A stretch of 64,000 bases of DNA from Methylobacterium radiotolerans JCM 2831 (GTDB lineage: Bacteria; Pseudomonadota; Alphaproteobacteria; Rhizobiales; Beijerinckiaceae), in the NCBI RefSeq assembly GCF_000019725.1, contig NC_010510.1:400501-464500 (forward strand), written 5' to 3'. Numbering within the stretch: the first letter of the stretch is position 1; each line of letters begins with the position of its first letter. The notes beneath the pieces were generated by a model. The model saw only the letters and a list, made by a program, of their open reading frames with translations, was not told where the DNA came from and made no database searches. Position numbers and translations under genes: made by a program. Of the stretch, positions 32,428 through 41,238 are shown one piece after another.

Positions 32428-33798
32428 ATGACCCTCGCATCGCTCCCCCTCGACTTCGCCTCGGTCCGCGCCGCGCGCCGGGACGGCTTCTCCGCGGCGG
32501 ACCTCGTCGCGGAGAGCTGCCGTCGGGCGCACGCTACCGCCGGCGATGGGATCTTCACGGCCCTCGTGCCGGCGGCGGAAGCGATCGCCAAGGCGGAGGC
32601 GCTGCAGGCGCGCGAAAGGGCCGGCGAGGCGCTGCCGCTGCTCGGCCTCGCCTTCTGCGTGAAGGACAACCTGCACGTCGCCGGCATGGAGACGACCTGC
32701 AACTGCCCGGCCTTCTCGATCTGGCCGGCGGAGAGCGCCCCGGCGGTGAGCCGCCTGGAGGAGGCCGGCGCCGTCCTCGTCGGCAAGAACACGATGGACC
32801 AGTTCGCCACCGGCCTGAACGGCACGCGCAGCCCGGAGCCCCTGTGCCGCAACGCCGTCGATCCGGCCTACATTCCCGGCGGGTCGAGCTCTGGCTCGGC
32901 GGTCGCGGTCGCGCGCGGGCTCGTGTCCTTCTCGCTCGGCAGCGACACCGGCGGATCGGGCCGGGTCCCGGCCGCCTGCAACGGCATCGTCGGCCTGAAG
33001 CCGACGCTCGGCCTCGTCAGCACCCGCGGCCTCGTGCTCAACAGCCGCTTCCTCGACTGCGTCCCGGTTTTCGCCGGCACCTGCGCCGACGCCTATGAGA
33101 TCCTCGACCTCATCCGCGGCCACGATCCGCTCGACCCGTTCAGCCGGCCGGACGCCGATGCGATCGGGCGCGGCCCGGTGCCGGAGGGACCTGCGACCTT
33201 CGCCGTGTTCCGGCCGAACGAGATGCCGTTCTTCGGCGACGACGCGGCGCGGTGCGCCTACGAGGAGAACCTCGCGATCCTCGCCGCGGCGGGGCACCGC
33301 TTCCGCGAGATCGCGTTCGCACCGTTCGCGGAGGCCGGGCGCTTCGTGTTCCAGTCCGCGATGGTCGCCGAGCGGCTGGTCGAATACGGCGCGATCCTGG
33401 CCGAGCGGCCCGAGGCGATCCATCCCGCCGTGCGTAGCGCGATCGAGGCCGGCACCGCCTATTCGGCCCGCGACGCCTTCGCGGCACTCTACGCGCTCCA
33501 GGACCTGAAGCGGCAGGCGACCGCGGCCCTTTCGGGAGCGGACGCCCTCGTCGTGCCGACCGTGCCGACGATCTTCACGATCGAGGCGATGCTGGCCGAG
33601 CCGATCGCACGCAACGCCGCGATGGGGACTTACACCTACTTCGCCAATCCGCTCGACTTCTGCGCAATCACGGTACCTGGTCGCTCCAGAGGCGACGGCC
33701 TGCCTTCCGCGCTGTGCTTCCTCGGTGGGGCCGGCCAGGACCACGTCGTGGCCCGACTCGCGGGCGCCTTCACGGACGCGGCTCGGCCCGCGACCTGA
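32428..33798 (+). CDS. amidase-signature hydrolase, AtzF/allophanate-hydrolase N-domain-like
   Basis: The 456-residue protein has the amidase Ser-cisSer-Lys triad: Lys in FCVKDNLHVAG, the cis-Ser and nucleophile in IPGGSSSGSAVAVARG and FSLGSDTGGSGRVPAA. The sequence around NGIVGLKPTLGLVSTRGLV resembles the amidase domain of allophanate hydrolase. It lacks the C-terminal domain of full-length AtzF (about 600 residues). It starts 17 nt after the permease gene. Together with the M20 enzyme it suggests that the imported compound carries amide or ureide bonds; the exact substrate is unknown. Confidence 0.85.
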   Translation: MTLASLPLDFASVRAARRDGFSAADLVAESCRRAHATAGDGIFTALVPAAEAIAKAEALQARERAGEALPLLGLAFCVKDNLHVAGMETTCNCPAFSIWPAESAPAVSRLEEAGAVLVGKNTMDQFATGLNGTRSPEPLCRNAVDPAYIPGGSSSGSAVAVARGLVSFSLGSDTGGSGRVPAACNGIVGLKPTLGLVSTRGLVLNSRFLDCVPVFAGTCADAYEILDLIRGHDPLDPFSRPDADAIGRGPVPEGPATFAVFRPNEMPFFGDDAARCAYEENLAILAAAGHRFREIAFAPFAEAGRFVFQSAMVAERLVEYGAILAERPEAIHPAVRSAIEAGTAYSARDAFAALYALQDLKRQATAALSGADALVVPTVPTIFTIEAMLAEPIARNAAMGTYTYFANPLDFCAITVPGRSRGDGLPSALCFLGGAGQDHVVARLAGAFTDAARPAT

Positions 33799-34421
33799 AG
33801 AGCTGCGCCGGCACGCTTCGCGTCGCTCGTACAGATTGAGGACTCGAAGCGACGGCGTGTCCGCTTCTGGGAAGCGCCGTCACTCAGTCCGATGGCGTGT
33901 ATGGGCGCGAAGCCGAACGTCCGGTTCTGCGCGCGTTGACGATCCGGCATGACGCAGTCTGGCCGGAAGCAGCTCGCCTGCTTCGGAGCAGATCCGACAC
34001 ACCACATTCCGGGACCATACATCTAGCGCTGCTCCGCTCGCGCGAAACGGCTGGATCTCAGTAAACATCGGCCATGGAGCGGATCTCACGGCAGGATCGT
34101 CAGCGCACGGCGTCCGGGCACCCGAAACAATCGCTGCAGCTCTCGATGTCGCGAGCAGATCCGATGCCTTCTCTGTGAGCGGGCCGGCTCGCGCGGCCGG
34201 CGTCTCCCGGCTCTAGTGCTCCGGTGATGTCGCCGTAAGAGACCCGGATCTTCCGGATCGAGGCTCGGGGCGAGCATCATCCAGGGCAGGCCGGGGCCGC
34301 ATCGGCTGAGAAGTCAGGCAGTGCGGATAGAGTTCGAGCTTCGCAGCATAGTCGCGCTCGACCCGATTCCGGCCAGACACCGTCTTCTGTGACGATGATG
34401 TCCGTAGGGACGTCGTGCACC
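33799..34421. other. gene-free spacer between metabolic and tungsten clusters
   Basis: No convincing gene is visible; short frames lack ribosome sites and family features. A GC-rich segment with GGGCCGGCTCGCGCGGCCGGC at about 34180-34200 could fold. The stretch ends at the long hairpin starting at 34422. Confidence 0.4.
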
Positions 34422-34463
34422 TGCGGGTCCATCGACGCGCGCCCGCGCGTCGATGGACCCGCA
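34422..34463. repeat. hairpin with perfect 19-bp arms and 4-nt loop
   Basis: TGCGGGTCCATCGACGCGC (34422-34440) and its exact complement (34445-34463) surround GCCC. It is far longer than an ordinary terminator stem, and no T run follows. It lies just downstream, in the minus-strand sense, of the PAS-domain fragment. Confidence 0.8.
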
Positions 34464-34469
34464 CGAGCC

Positions 34470-34745
34470 TCGGTGGCCTCGCCGAACGCTGTTTCAGCAC
34501 CTTCGGTTCGGCGACGCGGATCGTGACATCCCGCATCACCACGACCGTCCCGGTCATCCCTCCCTGTCCGGCTTGGAGAGGCACGATGGCGGACTTCAGC
34601 GAGATCGACCGCCCATCCTCGCGGACGACCGGGACGGATGGGGGAGCGCCCGCACCATAGTGGCTCTCCCTGGTCGCCGTAGTCTTGCGGCACCCCTCGC
34701 GGCGGGGCTCGCGCGGTCGTTCGGGCATGATGAGGTCGAGCGGTC
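34470..34745 (-). pseudogene. PAS-domain protein fragment
   Basis: On the minus strand this encodes PLDLIMPERPREPRREG, YGAGAPPSVPVVREDGRSIS and MTGTVVVMRDVTIRVAE, the second half of a PAS sensor domain of a kind common in methylobacteria. No start, N-terminal half or output domain is present, and the frame runs into the 19-bp-arm hairpin. It is probably a relic of a sensor gene. Confidence 0.65.
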
Positions 34746-34806
34746 GGCTCATGGCCTCCGGCCCTCTGCTCCAGCCTGTGTCGACGCCGGTCCGGTTCCC
34801 CAAATC

Positions 34807-34823
34807 GCGGATACCGGGTCAGC
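34807..34823 (+). repeat. 17-bp direct repeat, left of tup operon
   Basis: GCGGATACCGGGTCAGC overlaps the tupA stop codon. The same sequence with one change (GAGC for CAGC) is at 37154-37170 beyond tupB, so the two bracket the operon. Confidence 0.6.
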
Positions 34824-35664
34824 GCGTCGTGAGCGCACTCGCGCTCGGGAAAAACAGCTCTTCGCCACCGACCTTGTAGCCCGCGATCGCCCCCTGCCCC
34901 TCCGGCGAGACAAGCCAGTCGATGAAGGCCTGCCCCTCCTTCGCCTTCACGCCGGGGTGCCTGTCGGGGTTCACCAGCATTACGCCGTAGGGGTTGAACA
35001 GGCTCGGATCCCCCTGAACCAGGATGACCAAGTCGGCGCGGTTCTTGAACGCGAGCCACGTCCCCCGGTCGGCGAGGATGTAGGCGCCGAGAGCCGAGGC
35101 CGCGTTGAGCGCGGGGCCCATGCCCTGGCCGACGTCCCGGTACCAAGGACCGCGCACGGCGGCGAGATCGACGCCGGCCTCCCTCCAGCTGCGCAACTCG
35201 GCGCTGTGGGTGCCCGAACGATCACCGCGCGACACGAACGCCGCCTTGCTGGCCGCGAGCTTGGCGAAGGCCTCGCGCACGCCCAGGCCGCGCACGCCGG
35301 CCGGATCGGAGGCCGGGCCGATCAGCACGAAATCGTTGTACATCACGTCGTACCGCCTCTTCGCGAAGCCCTCGGCGAGGAACTTGTCCTCGGCCGGACG
35401 GTCGTGGACCAGGACCACGTCGGCATCGCCGCGGCGCGCGGCGTCGAGCGCCTGGCCCGTGCCCAGAGCGACGACCTTCACGTCGATCCCGGACGTCTCC
35501 CGGAAGAGCGGGAGGATGTGCTTGAACAGGCCGGACTGCTCGGTCGAGGTCGTCGAGGCGACGACGATCGCGGTCGGTTCGGCGTCGGCCGATGGCAGGA
35601 GGCCGGCCGCGCTCAGGAGCGCGGCCAATCCCAGGGTCAGGAGGCGACGACGGAAGGGGTCCAC
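34819..35664 (-). CDS. tupA: tungstate ABC transporter substrate-binding protein
   Basis: The 281-residue periplasmic protein has a signal peptide with a twin Arg-rich start (FRRRLLTLGLAALLSAAG) and the TupA hallmark IVVASTTSTEQSGLFKHILP, where the TTS segment contacts the oxyanion. Other matches are GDADVVLVHDRPAEDKF, VSRGDRSGTH and AYILADRGTWLAF. It captures tungstate, or possibly molybdate, for uptake. GTG is the start at 35664, overlapping the end of tupC by 28 nt. It is the last gene of a minus-strand tupBCA operon beside tungsten-enzyme genes. Confidence 0.9.
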   Translation of the reverse strand: MDPFRRRLLTLGLAALLSAAGLLPSADAEPTAIVVASTTSTEQSGLFKHILPLFRETSGIDVKVVALGTGQALDAARRGDADVVLVHDRPAEDKFLAEGFAKRRYDVMYNDFVLIGPASDPAGVRGLGVREAFAKLAASKAAFVSRGDRSGTHSAELRSWREAGVDLAAVRGPWYRDVGQGMGPALNAASALGAYILADRGTWLAFKNRADLVILVQGDPSLFNPYGVMLVNPDRHPGVKAKEGQAFIDWLVSPEGQGAIAGYKVGGEELFFPSASALTTR

Positions 35665-36347
35665 GGCAATTCCCCGGCGAGGTAGGCCCGCGCCTCGGAC
35701 GTGCGGGGCGAGAACAGGATCTGGCGGGATGGACCATGCTCGACGGCGCGGCCGGAGGCCAGCACGATCGCCGTGTCGGCGAGGCGCGCCACCTGCCCGA
35801 GATTGTGTGAGACGAGCACCACCGTGGTGCCCGCCCGCGCCATCGCGGACACCAGCCCCTCGACGATCTCGGTCGAAGCCGGGTCGAGGTTCGCGGTCGG
35901 CTCGTCGAGGAGGAGCAGGTCGGGTCCGACCGCCCAGGCGCGGGCCAGCGCCAGCCGCTGCTGCTCGCCGCCGGAGAACCGCGTCGCGGCATCGCGTGCG
36001 CGCTCCGCGAGTCGGACCCGGGCGAGCGCCTCCTGCACCCGCGCGGCGCGCGCAGGACGGGGCAGGCTTCCGAGAGCCAGCGCGACGTTCGCGGCCGCGG
36101 TCGCGCGGATCAGCGCGGGCCGCTGAAACACGAAGGCCCGCCGGTGCGGGCCGACCCGGACCGTCCCGCCGTCGGGTCGCAGGAGCCCGTCGATGACCCT
36201 CAGCGTGACGCTCTTGCCCGCTCCGTTCGGTCCGATGACCGCCGTGACGCTGCCCGAAACGACCTCCAGGCAGAGACGGTCGAGCACCGTTCGCCCGTCG
36301 AGAGACAGCGTCACGTCCTCGAGGCGGATGGCCGGCGCCGCGCTCAT
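35637..36347 (-). CDS. tupC: tungstate ABC transporter ATP-binding protein
   Basis: The 236-residue ATPase has Walker A GPNGAGKSV, the signature FSGGEQQR, Walker B LLLLDEPTANLD and VSHNLGQ. The ATG at 36347 overlaps the tupB stop by ATGA. It is single-domain, without the C-terminal regulatory Mop domain that many ModC proteins have. Confidence 0.9.
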   Translation of the reverse strand: MSAAPAIRLEDVTLSLDGRTVLDRLCLEVVSGSVTAVIGPNGAGKSVTLRVIDGLLRPDGGTVRVGPHRRAFVFQRPALIRATAAANVALALGSLPRPARAARVQEALARVRLAERARDAATRFSGGEQQRLALARAWAVGPDLLLLDEPTANLDPASTEIVEGLVSAMARAGTTVVLVSHNLGQVARLADTAIVLASGRAVEHGPSRQILFSPRTSEARAYLAGELPWTPSVVAS

Positions 36348-37039
36348 CCGTACACGCGCGCGGCGTGGCGGCGGAGCAAGGCCACGGCGACGTTCACCAC
36401 CAGAACGAGGCCGATCAGCACGAGGCCGAGCGCCAGGGCGAGGCTGAGATCGCCCTTCTGGGTCTCCAGCGAGATCGCCGTCGTCATCGTGCGGGTATAC
36501 CCGTCGATGTTGCCGCCGACGACGAGGACCGCGCCGATCTCCGAGATCGCCCGGCCGAACGCGGCGAGCGCCGCGGTCACGAGGGAGAAGCGCACGTCGT
36601 AGATCATCGCCCCGGCCTGACGCGGTGCGGAGAGCCCGAGGGAGCGCAGCTGCTCGCCGAGATGCACCCGGGCGTCGGCGACGACCTGCTGCGTCAGGGC
36701 GGCGACGAGCGGGGTCGCGAGCGTCGCCTGTGCGGCGATCATCGCGCCGGGGGTGAACAGCAGGCCGAGCGTGCCGAGCGGGCCGGAGCGGGAGAGGACG
36801 AGGTAGAGCGCGAGGCCGACGAGCACCGGCGGCAGCCCCATGAAGGCGTTCAGCAGGCCGACCGCGGCGCCGCGTCCGGGAAAGCGGGCCACAGCCAGGA
36901 ACGCACCCAGGGGTATGCCGAGCACGAGGCCGATGCCGACGGCGGTGAGGCTGACACGCAGCGACAGCCACGCGATCGCCAGCACGTCGCGATCCAGGCT
37001 GAACAGGCGGGAGAGGATGTCCTGGAGCGTCTGCATCAC
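36344..37039 (-). CDS. tupB: tungstate ABC transporter permease
   Basis: The 231-residue protein has about five membrane segments (VSLTAVGIGLVLGIPLGAFL; LSLALALGLVLIGLVLVVNV) and the TupB blocks LNAFMGLPPVLVGLALYLVLSRSGPLG and FGRAISEIGAVLVVGGNI, given in part. It is the first gene of the operon, so the promoter lies in the 37040-37415 interval shared with the divergent moeA-like gene. Confidence 0.9.
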   Translation of the reverse strand: MMQTLQDILSRLFSLDRDVLAIAWLSLRVSLTAVGIGLVLGIPLGAFLAVARFPGRGAAVGLLNAFMGLPPVLVGLALYLVLSRSGPLGTLGLLFTPGAMIAAQATLATPLVAALTQQVVADARVHLGEQLRSLGLSAPRQAGAMIYDVRFSLVTAALAAFGRAISEIGAVLVVGGNIDGYTRTMTTAISLETQKGDLSLALALGLVLIGLVLVVNVAVALLRRHAARVYG

Positions 37040-37415
37040 GCGCCCGGGCCGGTCCTCAGGAACAGGACGCGGCGGATGGCGAGATCAGCCGATGAGGCCG
37101 ACCTCGAGATGCAGGTTCGGCGGAATGGTCCTGTCATGCCTACCAGGGAGCGCGCGGATACCGGGTGAGCATATCGCCCGGAGCGCTTGTTGTCGTGCCG
37201 TCGGGACGTTCGAAGTGGCCATCGCCGTCCGTCGGGGATGTGAGCCCCTCTGCGGGGGAACCTGCCCGTCGGGGGCGTCGTCGGTGCCGCGCTCCGGGCG
37301 GGCCGCCCGGATTCTCGCCGACGCGGCTTCTCTCGGTACGCGAACGCGGCGCATGCCGGGTCGACCGCCGCGCCGGCCCTTGATCCTCGAACCCGGATGG
37401 CGCATCGCCGCCAGG
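37040..37415. promoter_or_regulatory. divergent promoter region, tupB and moeA-like
   Basis: This 376-bp interval separates tupB (leftward) from the MoeA-like gene (rightward). The second direct repeat lies at 37154-37170, followed by ATATCG at 37171-37176. I looked for a ModE palindrome and found only a poor half-match near 37155-37176. No gene is supported within it. Confidence 0.45.
37154..37170 (+). repeat. 17-bp direct repeat, right of tup operon
   Basis: GCGGATACCGGGTGAGC, 16 of 17 identical to 34807-34823 in the same orientation. The pair could be traces of cassette insertion, or members of a wider intergenic repeat. Confidence 0.6.
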
Positions 37416-38507
37416 ATGATCCGAAATGCGTCCTCGGCGCTGATCCCACTTCGGGAGGCGGCGAACCTGCTCAGCGGCGAGTCTGCGCCCGTCGCCCCCG
37501 CGACCGTTCCGCTCGAAGCGGCGCTCGGATGCATCGCCGCGGGAGCGGTCGTCGCGCGCTCCGCCGTGCCCGCGGCCATGACGGCGGTGCGAGACGGATT
37601 CGCGGTCGAGGCCGCTGCGGTGGGAGGCGCGTCGGCCTACGCGCCGATCTTCCTGGCGCGGCCACCGCCATGGGTCGAGGCGGGACAGCCGCTGCCTTCC
37701 GGCACCGACGCCGTGTTGCCCCCGGAGGGATACGCGGACGGGACGGTCGTCGCGGACATCGCCACGCGGGAAGGCGTGTGCGGGGCGGGCGACGACGTCG
37801 CTGACAACGCGAGGCTGATCGAGGCGGGCACCCGGATCGAGCCGCTTCACCTGCTCGTCCTGGAGGCGGCCGGCCTGGAGACGATAGACGTCCGACAGCC
37901 ACTCTTGCGCGTCGTCACCGCGGGGACGTCGAGCCTCGATACCGTGTCGCCCCTGCTCAGGCGTCTGATCGCGCGGGCAGGCGGGGTGACCGAGGCGGTT
38001 CGCGCCCGGGGAGTCGAGGACATCGTCGCGGCCATCCGCGGCGGCACGGCGGACGCGGTGCTGGTGGTCGGGGGAAGCGGCTTCGGCCGCTCGGACCATA
38101 GCGCGGCGGCCCTCGGCCTCGCCGGAGAAGTCCGCGCGCACGGCATCGCGTTGCGGCCCGGGGAAACCACCGCCGTCGGCTCCGCAGCCGGCAGGCCGGT
38201 TCTTCTGGTGCCCGGGCGTCCCGAGGCGGCGCTCGCCGCGTTCTTGGCACTGGGCCGTCCTCTCATCGCGAGGCTCGCCGGCGCGCAGGACCGCTGGCCT
38301 CGGCGGCATGTCCTCGTACGGAAGATCGTCTCGTCGATCGGTCTGTCCGAGGTCGTCTTCGTCCGGAGCGGGTCCGAGGGCGTCGAGCCGCTCGGCGGAG
38401 CCGGGCTTCCGCTCGCTCGGTTGGTGCAGGCGGACGGGATCGTCGTGGTCGAGCCGGAGAGCGAAGGCTTCCGGGCTGGCGAGGAGGCAGAGGTTTGGGC
38501 CCTGTGA
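37416..38507 (+). CDS. divergent MoeA-like molybdopterin-binding protein
   Basis: The 363-residue protein has the MoeA layout: an N-terminal MoeA domain (VPLEAALGCIAAGAVV; MTAVRDGFAVEAA; LPSGTDAVLPPEG), and a MoCF-type pterin-binding domain (AAIRGGTADAVLVVGGSGFGRSD; VPGRPEAALAAFLALG). However, the TGDEL and DSN motifs of canonical MoeA are replaced (VTAGTSSLDTVSP), and GGVSxGxxD reads GGSGFGRSD. It may be a specialised partner of the MoeA fusion encoded next, which overlaps it by GTGA. ATG 37416 is chosen by domain fit; the ribosome site is weak. The setting suggests metal insertion into, or handling of, the tungsten cofactor. Confidence 0.7.
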   Translation: MIRNASSALIPLREAANLLSGESAPVAPATVPLEAALGCIAAGAVVARSAVPAAMTAVRDGFAVEAAAVGGASAYAPIFLARPPPWVEAGQPLPSGTDAVLPPEGYADGTVVADIATREGVCGAGDDVADNARLIEAGTRIEPLHLLVLEAAGLETIDVRQPLLRVVTAGTSSLDTVSPLLRRLIARAGGVTEAVRARGVEDIVAAIRGGTADAVLVVGGSGFGRSDHSAAALGLAGEVRAHGIALRPGETTAVGSAAGRPVLLVPGRPEAALAAFLALGRPLIARLAGAQDRWPRRHVLVRKIVSSIGLSEVVFVRSGSEGVEPLGGAGLPLARLVQADGIVVVEPESEGFRAGEEAEVWAL

Positions 38508-40492
38508 GCGGCGACGCAGACCGTGACGAGGCGGCGGATTTCGCCGCGCGTCTCGCCGCGGCCTCGAGCCAGGAGCAGTTTCTCAGGGTGATGAGCCGGG
38601 ACGACGCGCTCGCGGCGTTCCGGGCGGCGGTCCCGCACACGCGCCTGCCGTCCGAGACGCTGCCCTTGGAGGAAGCGCTCGGGCGCGTGCTCGCCCGCGA
38701 CGTCGCCTCGCCCATGGACGTTCCGCCCTTCGACCGTTCCCTGGTCGACGGATTCGCCCTGCGCGCGGCCGACACGGAAGGAGCCGGGCCGGCGAGCCCG
38801 CGGCGTCTCGCGCTGAACCGCGAGATCCTCGCCTGCGGTGTCGCGCCGACGGTCGTCGTTCAGCCCGGAACGGCGACGCCGATCTCCACCGGCGGCATGA
38901 TCCCGCGCGGCGCCGACGCCGTGGTGATGGTCGAGCACTCGGAGTTCGACGCCCGGAGCCTCGCCGTCGACATTCTGACCGCCGTTCGGCCGGCGCAGTT
39001 CGTGGGATATGCCGGGGCCGACATGGCACGCGGCGAGACGGTGCTGCGCGAGGGCACGCGGATCACCGCCCGCGAGATCGGCATGCTGGCGGCGTGCGGC
39101 CTTCCGGCCGTCGACGTCACCCGACGCCCGCGCGTCGCCGTCCTCTCCACGGGGGACGAGCTGGTCGCACCGGGCGAGCCCCTGCCCGAAGGCGCGATCT
39201 ACGACTCGAACGGCGCGATCGTCGCGGCCGCGGTGACCGAGAACGGCGGGGAACCGGTCCGGCTCGGGATCGTGCGCGACGACGCCGCCGTCCTGGAGGC
39301 AGCCCTCCACTCCGCCCTCCGGGACAGCGACCTCGTCGTGCTCTCGGGGGGCACGTCCAAAGGGACCGGCGACGTCTCCCACCGGGTGCTGTCCCGCCTC
39401 GGCGAGCCGGGCATCCTGTTCCACGGCGTAGCGCTCAAGCCGGGGAAGCCGCTCTGCGTGGCGGTGGCTCAGGGAAGGCCGATCATCGTCCTGCCGGGAT
39501 TCCCCACCTCCGCGATGTTCACCTTCCACGACTTCGTCGTTCCCTTCGTGCGGGCGCTCGCCGGGCTGCCGCCGCGGGAGGACGAGACGATCGCGGCGCG
39601 CGTGTCCCAGCGGGTGCCCTCCGAACTCGGCCGCACCGAGTTCGTGATGACCTCCCTCGCCCACGGTCCCGAGGGGACGATCGCCCTGCCGCTGCCGAAG
39701 GGCTCAGGTTCGGTCACGGCGTTCTCGCAAGCGGACGGCTTCTTCGCGGTTCCCGCCGCGCGCGCCGGCGTCGAGGCCGGAGAGGGCGTCGCCGTGGTCC
39801 GCCTGGGCGCCGGCGTTCGGGCGCCCGACCTGACGATCGTCGGCAGCCATTGCATCGGTCTGGACCGGGTGGTCGGCCTGCTCGCCGAGCGCGGCTACCG
39901 CGCCCGAACCATCTGGGTCGGGTCGGCCGGCGGTCTCGCCGCCCTGCGGCGCGGCGAATGCGACGTCGCCGCCATGCACCTCTTCGATCCCGAGACGGGC
40001 CGGTACAATGCCCCGTTCCTCGCCGAAGGGATGTCCCTCGCGCCCGGCTGGCGCCGCCTCCAGGGCGTCGTGTTTCGCCGCGGCGACGCCAGGTTCGAAG
40101 CCCGGAACGCCGCGGACGCGGTCGCCGCGGCGCTCGCCGACCCCGACGCCGTGATGGTCAACCGCAACGCCGGATCGGGCACGCGCCTGCTCGTGGACGG
40201 CCTGCTGGACGGTGCCCGGCCGGCGGGGTTCTGGAACCAGCCGCGCTCGCACAACGCCGTCGCCGCAGCGGTCTCGCAGGGCAGGGCGGACTGGGGCGTG
40301 GCCATAGCGAGCGTCGCGGATGCCTACGGGCTGGGCTTCCGCCCGCTGACGGAGGAGGCTTACGACCTCGCGTATCGCGCGGACGCGCGGGAGATGCCGG
40401 CGCTCGCGGCCTTCCTGAGCCTGCTGGGCGAGCCCGGGACGGCCGCCGCGCTGCGCGCTCTGGGCTTCACGCCCGCCGCGGGAGCCGCGTGA
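38504..40492 (+). CDS. MoeA fused to a PBP-like domain
   Basis: The 662-residue protein begins with a full MoeA (about 35-430), including PPFDRSLVDGFALRAAD, STGGMIPRGADAVV, LSTGDELVAPGEPLPEGAIYDSN and VLSGGTSKGTGDVSH. From about 445 follows a periplasmic-binding-protein-like domain without signal peptide (IVGSHCIGLDRVVGLLAERGY, AAMHLFDPETGRYN, VNRNAGSGTRLLVDGLLD) resembling the COG1910 family often fused to ModE or MoeA. MoeA inserts Mo or W into adenylylated molybdopterin; the PBP part may bind the oxyanion. The GTG start overlaps the previous gene, and the stop overlaps modE. Confidence 0.88.
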   Translation: MSGDADRDEAADFAARLAAASSQEQFLRVMSRDDALAAFRAAVPHTRLPSETLPLEEALGRVLARDVASPMDVPPFDRSLVDGFALRAADTEGAGPASPRRLALNREILACGVAPTVVVQPGTATPISTGGMIPRGADAVVMVEHSEFDARSLAVDILTAVRPAQFVGYAGADMARGETVLREGTRITAREIGMLAACGLPAVDVTRRPRVAVLSTGDELVAPGEPLPEGAIYDSNGAIVAAAVTENGGEPVRLGIVRDDAAVLEAALHSALRDSDLVVLSGGTSKGTGDVSHRVLSRLGEPGILFHGVALKPGKPLCVAVAQGRPIIVLPGFPTSAMFTFHDFVVPFVRALAGLPPREDETIAARVSQRVPSELGRTEFVMTSLAHGPEGTIALPLPKGSGSVTAFSQADGFFAVPAARAGVEAGEGVAVVRLGAGVRAPDLTIVGSHCIGLDRVVGLLAERGYRARTIWVGSAGGLAALRRGECDVAAMHLFDPETGRYNAPFLAEGMSLAPGWRRLQGVVFRRGDARFEARNAADAVAAALADPDAVMVNRNAGSGTRLLVDGLLDGARPAGFWNQPRSHNAVAAAVSQGRADWGVAIASVADAYGLGFRPLTEEAYDLAYRADAREMPALAAFLSLLGEPGTAAALRALGFTPAAGAA

Positions 40493-40977
40493 CGCGCGCA
40501 CCGTCGGCCGGCCTCGACGGAACGGGACGGACGATCCTGTCGCCCGCCGGGATGATCGACGCGGCCGTTTCGCGTAGGGACGCCTGCGAGGCGCTGGGGC
40601 CTCCGGCGAAGCGGCGGTGTGCGTTGGGCGAGGACACGAGCATCAGTTTGCGGATCGAGCTCGGCTCGGACACCCTGCTGGGACCCGGCAAGGCCGCCCT
40701 CCTGAGCGGCATCCGCGACACCGGCTCCATCGCCGCCGCGGGGCGACGGATGGGCATGAGCTACAAGCGAGCCTGGTACCTCATCGACACGTTGAACAAG
40801 GCGTTCCAGGAGCCGCTCGTCTCCGCGAGCAAGGGCGGCCGCCGGGGCGGCGGGGCCGTCCTGACGGGCACGGGCGACGCCATCCTCGACAGCTACCTGC
40901 GCATGGAGCGGCTCGCCTCGGAGGCCGTGGCGGGCGAACTCGACCTTCTGGCCTCGCTGATGAAGGTTGATTCCTAG
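40489..40977 (+). CDS. modE: ModE-family transcription regulator, HTH only
   Basis: The 162-residue protein contains the LysR-like winged HTH of ModE: LLGPGKAALLSGIRDTGSIAAA, GRRMGMSYKRAWYLIDTLN and the basic wing SKGGRRGGGAVLTGTGD. Full-length ModE (about 260 residues) has two C-terminal Mop domains that bind molybdate; these are missing, so metal sensing may depend on another protein, perhaps the PBP-fused MoeA that precedes it with a GTGA overlap. It should bind the two ModE-type palindromes at 46455-46478 and 48449-48472. Confidence 0.85.
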   Translation: MTRAPSAGLDGTGRTILSPAGMIDAAVSRRDACEALGPPAKRRCALGEDTSISLRIELGSDTLLGPGKAALLSGIRDTGSIAAAGRRMGMSYKRAWYLIDTLNKAFQEPLVSASKGGRRGGGAVLTGTGDAILDSYLRMERLASEAVAGELDLLASLMKVDS

Positions 40978-41059
40978 GAGCGAGGCCGGGCGGAGGCGCG
41001 CCTCCGTGGGAAGCGGTCTCTCGAGGGCGGGCGTCGGCTTCGGTCTGTGCAGCCCGCTG

Positions 41060-41150
41060 CGTCATCGCGGGCGCAGCGAAGTGACCCAGGGCCGCGCGAC
41101 ATCTGTCGGCGTCGCGCCGACTGGATTGCTTCGCTGCGCTCGCAAGGACG
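41060..41150. repeat. REP-like palindromic intergenic repeat
   Basis: Left arm CGTCATCGCGGGCGCAGCGA (from 41060) and right arm CTGGATTGCTTCGCTGCGCT (from 41121) are imperfect complements, the familiar genome-wide motif of alphaproteobacteria based on GCGAGCGCAGCGAAGCAATCCAG-type sequence. It lies between the convergent modE and fdhA genes and may protect transcript ends. Confidence 0.75.
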
Positions 41151-41238
41151 GCACCGGGCCGATCGACCGGAAACGGTATCAGCCCGCGAGCCCGGTGTCC
41201 GGCGGCACGCCTGGGCGCGCCGCCGGAGGTCACGCCGC

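Noticed and set aside
37154..37176. Third ModE palindrome in the tupB/moeA-like interval
   Set aside because: CGGATA...ATATCG has the wrong half-site sequence and spacing; it would need a deletion and mismatches to fit.
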